DNA of 38,066 nucleotides, from positions 2,248,623 through 2,286,688 of the forward strand of contig NZ_LIUT01000001.1 in the NCBI RefSeq assembly GCF_001277345.1, given 5' to 3'. Source of the stretch: Paenibacillus solani (GTDB taxonomy: Bacteria; Bacillota; Bacilli; Paenibacillales; Paenibacillaceae). The position numbers were made by a program, and so were the translations under genes. The notes under the pieces were generated by a model, which did not search any database, was not told the origin of the DNA, and saw nothing but the letters and a program-made list of their open reading frames with translations. This document shows positions 33,231 through 38,066 of this stretch, one piece after another. How positions within the stretch are numbered: position 1 is the first letter of the stretch; every line of letters begins with the position of its first letter.

Positions 33231-34595
33231 TCACGAGTCGGCGAAGGACCTAGACAGATATGCCAGTTTACCGCTTTCAAAATCGGCTACAGCCTTCGCC
33301 AGTACATCAGGTGCCATTACAACAGCAGAATGGTCTTGACCTGACAGCGTATGAAATTCGGCGTTAGGTAAGAGCTTGACAAGCGCATGTGCTGCGTCAT
33401 GAAAGAGAGGCTCGCTGTTTTCACCAGTCATGATTAACGTTGGAGCTTGTATAATCCATCTGCTGTCTGGTAGCGGTTTGCCTGACTGAGTGGTACCCAT
33501 AATCAGGCCATCATATGCAAGGGTGTGTGCCAAGGTCTCCATCTTATTCCAAGAAGGATCGGCTTTCATGTATTCGATGAATTCTGCTGGAATGCCCAAA
33601 GCCTCGGATGCGAAGTATTCAGCTGCTTCAGATCTCTTGCCGTCATCAATCAGAGAATTCAAATGTTGGACATAGTCAACAGGCACTGGCTTGCGGCTGT
33701 CATTAATAATAAACGGCGGTTCATATAAATAGAGCTTCGCTATTTGATCCCCCAGCAAGTTTGCCGCCTCAAGTGCCAATACAGCTCCAGACGAACTTCC
33801 AAACAGGCAAGCTTTGCCACCAGCGGCTTCAATCAGAGCCTCGATATCTTCGACTTCTCTCTTGACGTCATAAGGCGCGGTATCTGAACTTTGTCCTCGT
33901 CCACGGCGATCATAATTATAGACAGTGAATTGAGCTGTCAAATGCTCAGCCAATTGAGACGCCTCCAGATGGTCTGCTGCTGCCGAAGAAACGATGATGA
34001 GTGCAGGACCACTCCCTTGTTTTTTATAGGCAATCTGTGTTCCATCCTTTGAAATAACTGTATCCATAGTGCCCTCCTTTAAAGATTCCAAATAGTCTTC
34101 CAGTCGGTCATACGCATCGGTATATCCTTCGATCATTCCCATGGCTTCTGCACTATCCAGTTGTTCGCTGGTTGCGAATCGCGTCATGATGCTAATCCGT
34201 GTTCCTAAGGCAGCTTCTACAAAGTGAACGGTCGTGAACATTTCACTGTCCTGTACGATATTCCAGTCACTGTCTGCGAATGAGTCAATATAGACGAGTT
34301 TATGAGGTGCCTCAACTTCTTCATAAATAGCTCTACAGTATGTCTCTTCGCCGCACTTGGATTCTCCACCGCTGTTGTGATCCGCCTTCAGACTATACCT
34401 CCAAACGCCGCCTTGTCTTACATCCATTTCATAAACAGTTGTCGTCCATCCTTTTGGACCCCACCATTTGGTGATATGATTTGGATCGGTCCAGCCTTCC
34501 CAAGCAAGCTGTGCTGGCATAGCCACGGTACGTTCAACGATGAGTTCTCTACGTTCACGATTTTTATGAATGGTTGTTTTTCTTTTCATCTGCAT
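33231..34595 (-). CDS. SRPBCC (AHSA1)-alpha/beta hydrolase fusion
   Basis: 454-aa two-domain protein. Residues about 1-172 are an AHSA1-type SRPBCC domain (RTVAMPAQLAWEGWTDPNHI, KWWGPKGWTTTVYEMD, then a C-terminal helix AYDRLEDYLESLKEG). From Met177 on is an alpha/beta hydrolase (elbow GSSSG with Ser268, YDRRGRGQS, acid in the TLIMTGENSEP strand, His in SGQDHSAVV). The junction holds AAAGGAGG 5 nt before the Met177 codon (ATG at 34067), so the hydrolase may also be made alone. First codon has AAGG upstream and lies inside the 3' end of a small ORF. Substrates of both domains are unknown. Confidence 0.85.
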   Translation of the reverse strand: MQMKRKTTIHKNRERRELIVERTVAMPAQLAWEGWTDPNHITKWWGPKGWTTTVYEMDVRQGGVWRYSLKADHNSGGESKCGEETYCRAIYEEVEAPHKLVYIDSFADSDWNIVQDSEMFTTVHFVEAALGTRISIMTRFATSEQLDSAEAMGMIEGYTDAYDRLEDYLESLKEGTMDTVISKDGTQIAYKKQGSGPALIIVSSAAADHLEASQLAEHLTAQFTVYNYDRRGRGQSSDTAPYDVKREVEDIEALIEAAGGKACLFGSSSGAVLALEAANLLGDQIAKLYLYEPPFIINDSRKPVPVDYVQHLNSLIDDGKRSEAAEYFASEALGIPAEFIEYMKADPSWNKMETLAHTLAYDGLIMGTTQSGKPLPDSRWIIQAPTLIMTGENSEPLFHDAAHALVKLLPNAEFHTLSGQDHSAVVMAPDVLAKAVADFESGKLAYLSRSFADS

Positions 34596-34698
34596 TTATC
34601 CTTCTCAGATAATAATGTTCAAGTGCCTCCAGTCTTTGGTTCCAGACATTCCGATAATTGAGAATGTAACTAGCCATAAAACTGTTAATGCCTGTCAT
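34564..34698 (-). CDS. Small 44-aa protein between ArsR and fusion gene
   Basis: A short gene with a strong AGGAGG 5 nt before its ATG at 34698. Start overlaps the ArsR stop (ATGA), and its 3' end overlaps the fusion gene by 32 nt. It encodes MTGINSFMASYILNYRNVWN, then QRLEALEHYYLRRINADEKK and ends NNHS. The middle (VWNQRLEALEHYYLR) resembles the helix at the ArsR C-terminus. No known family; it may be a real small protein or serve to couple translation. Confidence 0.6.
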   Translation of the reverse strand: MTGINSFMASYILNYRNVWNQRLEALEHYYLRRINADEKKNNHS

Positions 34699-35030
34699 AG
34701 TTCCTCCTTTTTCTTGTAGTCCAGCATATACGTCTCAAATTGATCAAAACGCTCTTCCCACAGAACGCTAAATGAATCAAACCATTCATCCAGCTCCTGA
34801 AAAGGTCCGGCTTCGAGGCTGTATATTCTCAGCTGCGCTTCCCTGCGGGAGCTAACAATCCCGACCTCGCTTAAAATGCGCAAATGACGAGATACGTGCG
34901 GCTGGCTAATACCTAGGGCTTGGACGATATCTCCTACTGACTTTGGTCCTTTTTTGAGCAGTTCAACAATGTTGAACCGATTAGGCTCAGCAAGAGTGAG
35001 TAATGTTCTTTGCATAACTAATGTGTTCAT
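34695..35030 (-). CDS. ArsR-family regulator, apparently leaderless mRNA
   Basis: 111-aa winged-helix regulator (MNTLVMQRTLLTLAEPNRFN, then ALGISQPHVSRHLRILSEVG, wing IVSSRREAQLRIYSL) with a C-terminal dimer helix LWEERFDQFETYML. No metal-ligand CxC. The start at 35030 has no Shine-Dalgarno; a strong promoter ends just before it, so the transcript probably begins at the A of the ATG. It heads the operon ArsR/44-aa ORF/SRPBCC-hydrolase fusion, with an inverted repeat in its promoter for self-control. Confidence 0.85.
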   Translation of the reverse strand: MNTLVMQRTLLTLAEPNRFNIVELLKKGPKSVGDIVQALGISQPHVSRHLRILSEVGIVSSRREAQLRIYSLEAGPFQELDEWFDSFSVLWEERFDQFETYMLDYKKKEEL

Positions 35031-35036
35031 GTGTTT

Positions 35037-35066
35037 AATATATACCAATGTGTATATACATGTCAA
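35037..35066 (-). promoter_or_regulatory. Promoter with ArsR operator dyad
   Basis: -35 TTGACA (35066-35061) and -10 TATATT (35042-35037) at 18 nt, or TATATA at 16 nt. Inside is the perfect dyad TATATAC-N6-GTATATA (35039-35058), a likely ArsR operator. The -10 ends 6 nt before the ATG at 35030. Confidence 0.65.
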
Positions 35067-35326
35067 TATATATAAATTCATAAAAAATATCATTCACCCG
35101 CATGTTCTGTCTTCAACTTACATTCCTATGATGGAATTATCATGTCTTCAGATTAAAATCAGGGATAGAAAGAAGATCAGGTGGATTTGTTCATTGAATA
35201 ATGGTACATTATTTGAAATCTATGACGACAGATTATTCTTCTTTTATCTCTATTAGTAGAATAAAGTGCAATTCGGGATATACGTTTGTGCCTTTAAACT
35301 ACTTTATATTTTGGGAGGTCGCTCAT

Positions 35327-36139
35327 ATGGACAAGGGTTCTGCATTCAGTACAAACATTATTGGTGCTGGCGAGGTTGGCAGCGTAATCTCGGTCGATAT
35401 GGACAAAAATGATGTTCATAAAACAAACAGCTACTATTGGGATACATACGGAAATGACTTCTTGGGGGCAATCGTACTACCTTTTTACGGATCGTTTGTT
35501 TCAGAAGAAAAATGCCAGCTTTTTGGCGATGTCTCTGGGAAAAAAATGCTGGAAATCGGCTGCGGAAACGGTCAATCCTTACAATATCATGGGGAACGCC
35601 AAGCATCCGAACTATGGGCTGTAGATATATCAGAACAACAAATTGAGAAGGCAGCTCAGCATTTGAAGACATGTGGACTTTCTGCAAATTTGATCTGTTC
35701 TCCTATGGAAGAAGAATGCGGCATTCCCACCGATTATTTTGACTTTGTATATTCAATTTACGCCATCGGCTGGACCACCGACCTTGAGGGTACTTTTCGT
35801 CGGATCGCTTCTTACCTTAAACAAGACGGAGTTTTTATATTCAGCTGGTCTCACCCTATACATAAATGTGTGGTTGCGGAAAATGATATGCTTGCCTTCA
35901 AAAAATGTTATTTCGATGAATCTTGGTACTCGGTTTCTCTTGAAAAAGGTGAACTATCATTATCTGATCGCAAACTGTCAACCTATGTAAATGCTTTGGC
36001 CAAGGCGGGATTTATCATTGAGGAAATGATTGAAGAATCTGATGAAGACATAATTCAGTCGCGGAATGATGACAGCGATTTTGCTAAAAAAGCAAAGATG
36101 CTACCAGTTACTTTTGTAATCAAAGCTAGAAAACTGTAG
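35327..36139 (+). CDS. Class I SAM-dependent methyltransferase
   Basis: 270-aa soluble methyltransferase. SAM-binding motif I is KMLEIGCGNGQSLQY (about 73-87), acidic motif WAVDISEQQIEKA (about 97-109), and later FDFVYSIYAIGW and LKQDGVFIFSWSHPI (about 162-176). It resembles the Methyltransf_11 group. Start at 35327 with GGGAGG 8 nt upstream; the frame is open further up but without a ribosome binding site. Stands alone between an ArsR operon and arsR. Substrate unknown. Confidence 0.85.
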   Translation: MDKGSAFSTNIIGAGEVGSVISVDMDKNDVHKTNSYYWDTYGNDFLGAIVLPFYGSFVSEEKCQLFGDVSGKKMLEIGCGNGQSLQYHGERQASELWAVDISEQQIEKAAQHLKTCGLSANLICSPMEEECGIPTDYFDFVYSIYAIGWTTDLEGTFRRIASYLKQDGVFIFSWSHPIHKCVVAENDMLAFKKCYFDESWYSVSLEKGELSLSDRKLSTYVNALAKAGFIIEEMIEESDEDIIQSRNDDSDFAKKAKMLPVTFVIKARKL

Positions 36140-36190
36140 TGCCCCCTTCCATTGCATTGACTATATTCATGATCAGGTGAGTTGTTGCAA

Positions 36191-36238
36191 TTGATTTATA
36201 ACAAATATCAGATTATTATATAATCATTCACTTATATA
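36191..36238 (+). promoter_or_regulatory. arsR promoter and operator
   Basis: -35 TTGATT (36191-36196), 17-nt spacer, -10 TATTAT (36214-36219). The 22-bp AT-rich operator (36217-36238) overlaps the -10 and transcription start; an inverted copy with one mismatch lies before arsB. Confidence 0.7.
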
Positions 36239-36257
36239 ATTGTAAGGAGGAAACGAT

Positions 36258-36584
36258 ATGGAGCAGATCCAAGAAATGGCGGACAAGCTGAAGCTATTAA
36301 GCGACGGTACTCGACTGACGATCTTAGCGTTGCTGAGGGAACGGGAGTATTGCGTATGTGAGCTCGTTGATATCCTTGAGATTTCTCAACCGGGCGTAAG
36401 CCAGCATTTACGGAAATTGAAATCCTATGGCCTTGTAAAGGAAGATAAACGCGGCCAATGGGTGTATTATTCGTTGAATGTTGATGATCAACCATATATT
36501 AAGTCCGTACTCGAATATACGCCTAATTCGAAAGCCATCTTGACTGCAATGAACAAGGAAGAAATAACTTCGGTTTGTAAATAA
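36258..36584 (+). CDS. arsR: Arsenic-responsive ArsR repressor
   Basis: 108-aa winged-helix repressor. The metal site CVCEL (Cys32, Cys34) at the start of the recognition region matches the As(III)-binding CVCDL motif of the plasmid-type ArsR proteins. The DNA-reading helix is ILEISQPGVSQHLRKLKSYG and the wing KEDKRGQWVYYSL. A further Cys107 is at the C-terminus. GGAGG lies 8 nt before the ATG. Paired with arsB 81 nt downstream; release from DNA by arsenite or antimonite should switch on efflux. Confidence 0.9.
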   Translation: MEQIQEMADKLKLLSDGTRLTILALLREREYCVCELVDILEISQPGVSQHLRKLKSYGLVKEDKRGQWVYYSLNVDDQPYIKSVLEYTPNSKAILTAMNKEEITSVCK

Positions 36585-36602
36585 GTTATTTCTTGTCCCT
36601 TA

Positions 36603-36624
36603 TATATAAGTGAATAATTATATA
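36603..36624. promoter_or_regulatory. Second ArsR operator, upstream of arsB
   Basis: TATATAAGTGAAT followed by AATTATATA; matches the reverse complement of the operator upstream of arsR at 21 of 22 positions. It lies between arsR and arsB and may control a separate arsB promoter (a weak TTGTCC at 36593-36598 could be its -35). Confidence 0.65.
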
Positions 36625-36665
36625 CTGATTTAAGTTAATCCACATTGCACGGTTCGGAGGTCGAC

Positions 36666-37961
36666 ATGGTAACTGTTGTTTTAGCATGTATTATTTTTGT
36701 ACTCACACTAACTCTCGTCATCTGGCAGCCAAAAAATCTATCGATTGGATGGTCAGCTTGCGGAGGTGCCATCCTTGCGTTGCTCGTAGGAGTTGTTCAT
36801 ATACAAGATGTATGGGATGTTACCCTAATGGTCTGGAATGCCACCTTAGCTTTCATTGCGATTATCATTATTTCGCTAATTCTAGACAAGATTGGATTGT
36901 TTGAATGGGCTGCTTTACATGTGGCACGAGCTGCTCATGGAAACGGCATCCGTTTGTTTGTTTACGTTAGTATTCTGGGCGCTATTGTTTCCGCCTTTTT
37001 TGCCAATGATGGTGCGGCACTTATTTTGACACCGATTGTGCTGGCTATGGTAAGGGCGCTTCATTTCGATGAGAAAAAGGTATTCCCTTTTATTATCGCG
37101 AGTGGTTTTATAGCAGACACTACCTCTCTTCCGCTCGTTATAAGCAACTTGGTTAATATCGTGTCCGCTGATTTCTTTGGGATCGGATTCGCGGAATATG
37201 CTAGTCGCATGATAATACCGAATTTATTTTCTCTGGCCATCAGCGTCTTGGTTCTGTACTTCTTTTTCCGAAAAAGTATTCCGCGCCAATTTGAAGACAA
37301 GCGCCTGAAGAATCCTGACGATGCAATCAAGGACCCCGTAATGTTCCGTATTTCCTGGTATGTTCTGACGGTACTATTGCTCGGGTACTTTATTAGCGAA
37401 TTTCTAAATATTCCAGTATCCGTCATTGTCGGATTTGTAGCTATTATATTTCTTCTAATTGCTAATAGAAGCCGTTCTGTCCCAACTGAAGAGGTTCTCA
37501 AAGGAGCGCCCTGGTCGATTGTCTTTTTCTCTATTGGCATGTATGTCGTGGTATATGGACTTCGAAATGCGGGGCTTACAGACTTACTCGCCCAGGTCAT
37601 ACAAACTGTTGCAGACCAAGGAATGTTTGTGGCCACAATGGGCATGGGCTTCATTGCTGCGATCCTATCATCCATCATGAACAATATGCCTACCGTTATG
37701 ATTGATGCGCTGGCCATCGATGCCACCCGAACCTCTGGAGCGATCCGAGAAGCATTAATCTACGCCAATATTATTGGTTCGGATCTGGGACCTAAAATAA
37801 CGCCTATCGGCTCATTGGCAACCTTGCTTTGGCTTCATGTACTTGCAACCAAAGGAGTCAGAATTTCTTGGGGGAGATACTTTAGAACGGGATTAATTCT
37901 CACGATTCCCACGTTATTTATTACTTTGCTTGGGCTGTATCTATGGTTATCTGCCTTGTAG
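36666..37961 (+). CDS. arsB: Arsenite efflux permease ArsB
   Basis: 431-aa integral membrane protein with about twelve hydrophobic helices. It shows the ArsB pattern: [20 protein letters not shown] near the start, [39 protein letters not shown] (about 110-128), and the second-half [16 protein letters not shown] with [20 protein letters not shown]. It exports arsenite or antimonite using the proton gradient. Start at 36666: GGAGG lies 5 nt upstream; the frame from 36645 lacks one. No arsC reductase follows within the window. Confidence 0.92.
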   Translation: MVTVVLACIIFVLTLTLVIWQPKNLSIGWSACGGAILALLVGVVHIQDVWDVTLMVWNATLAFIAIIIISLILDKIGLFEWAALHVARAAHGNGIRLFVYVSILGAIVSAFFANDGAALILTPIVLAMVRALHFDEKKVFPFIIASGFIADTTSLPLVISNLVNIVSADFFGIGFAEYASRMIIPNLFSLAISVLVLYFFFRKSIPRQFEDKRLKNPDDAIKDPVMFRISWYVLTVLLLGYFISEFLNIPVSVIVGFVAIIFLLIANRSRSVPTEEVLKGAPWSIVFFSIGMYVVVYGLRNAGLTDLLAQVIQTVADQGMFVATMGMGFIAAILSSIMNNMPTVMIDALAIDATRTSGAIREALIYANIIGSDLGPKITPIGSLATLLWLHVLATKGVRISWGRYFRTGLILTIPTLFITLLGLYLWLSAL

Positions 37962-38000
37962 TTTAGAAATATCAAAAAGAACAAGCCGACAATCCTGAAG

Positions 38001-38066
38001 TGACCCCCAAAAGTTAGACACGGTTATTTCATTAGGCAGCTTTCTCAAAATGAGTTCGGTACTGTA
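38001..38066 (-). mobile_element. End of an IS3-family (IS150 group) insertion sequence
   Basis: The terminal repeat begins TGACCCCCAAAAGTTAGACA at 38001. On the minus strand a transposase reading frame ends with the residues QYRTHFEKAA and stop TAA (38034-38032), as in IS3-family OrfB proteins. The rest of the element lies past the window edge. Confidence 0.8.
38032..38066 (-). CDS. Partial IS3-family OrfB transposase, C-terminal end
   Basis: Only the last eleven residues fall in the window (QYRTHFEKAA then stop). They fit the end of the integrase-type DDE transposase of the IS150 group. The gene continues off the right edge. Confidence 0.7.
   Translation of the reverse strand, partial: QYRTHFEKAA

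Noticed and set aside
35201..35326. N-terminal extension of the methyltransferase
   Set aside because: No ribosome binding site at its start, and GGGAGG precedes the ATG at 35327.
37061..37726. 221-aa minus-strand ORF
   Set aside because: Antisense shadow of arsB.

Overview
The window looks like a chromosomal segment of a Paenibacillus-type Firmicute. Strong AAGGAGG-type ribosome binding sites, tightly packed operons with ATGA overlaps, lipoprotein and Gram-positive two-component/ABC modules, and a bacillopaline-like metallophore locus all point that way. No rRNA, tRNA, CRISPR array or prophage was seen. The last 66 bases are the end of an IS3-family insertion sequence.

Left part (1-6.6 kb): a CueP-like copper-binding lipoprotein; a MarR/nitroreductase/ABM-monooxygenase operon with a perfect 13-bp dyad at its promoter; an ECF sigma factor with a membrane anti-sigma-like partner and an autoregulatory-type promoter; a TPR membrane protein with a Cdc48/FtsH-like AAA+ ATPase; and a DUF1877 protein in the opposite direction.

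Centre-left (6.6-15.5 kb): one long minus-strand operon that reads as a complete opine-metallophore system. It runs nicotianamine synthase-like CntL, opine dehydrogenase CntM, lipoprotein receptor CntA, permeases CntB/CntC, ATPases CntD/CntF, an EamA-type exporter, and finally a class I SAM methyltransferase that is not part of the known core. There is no histidine racemase (CntK). This is the most interesting system in the window.

Centre (15.6-25.9 kb): a ROK repressor/TIM-barrel glycosidase-like/MFS catabolic operon with a perfect 12-bp palindromic operator; then a response regulator/histidine kinase pair feeding a VanZ-like protein/LolD-type ATPase/FtsX-type permease set that has its own repeat-bearing promoter region.

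Right part (25.9-38 kb): a LysR regulator coupled to an unknown 120-aa protein and divergent from a MetX-like alpha/beta hydrolase; a uridine-kinase-like P-loop protein; an ArsR/AHSA1(pseudogene)/RibD-type reductase operon; an ABC-2 exporter pair; an ArsR/44-aa small ORF/SRPBCC-hydrolase fusion operon whose ArsR mRNA looks leaderless; a methyltransferase; and an arsR-arsB pair with two near-identical operators. Many listed starts were moved downstream of the longest ORF because a clear Shine-Dalgarno sequence sits before an internal start.
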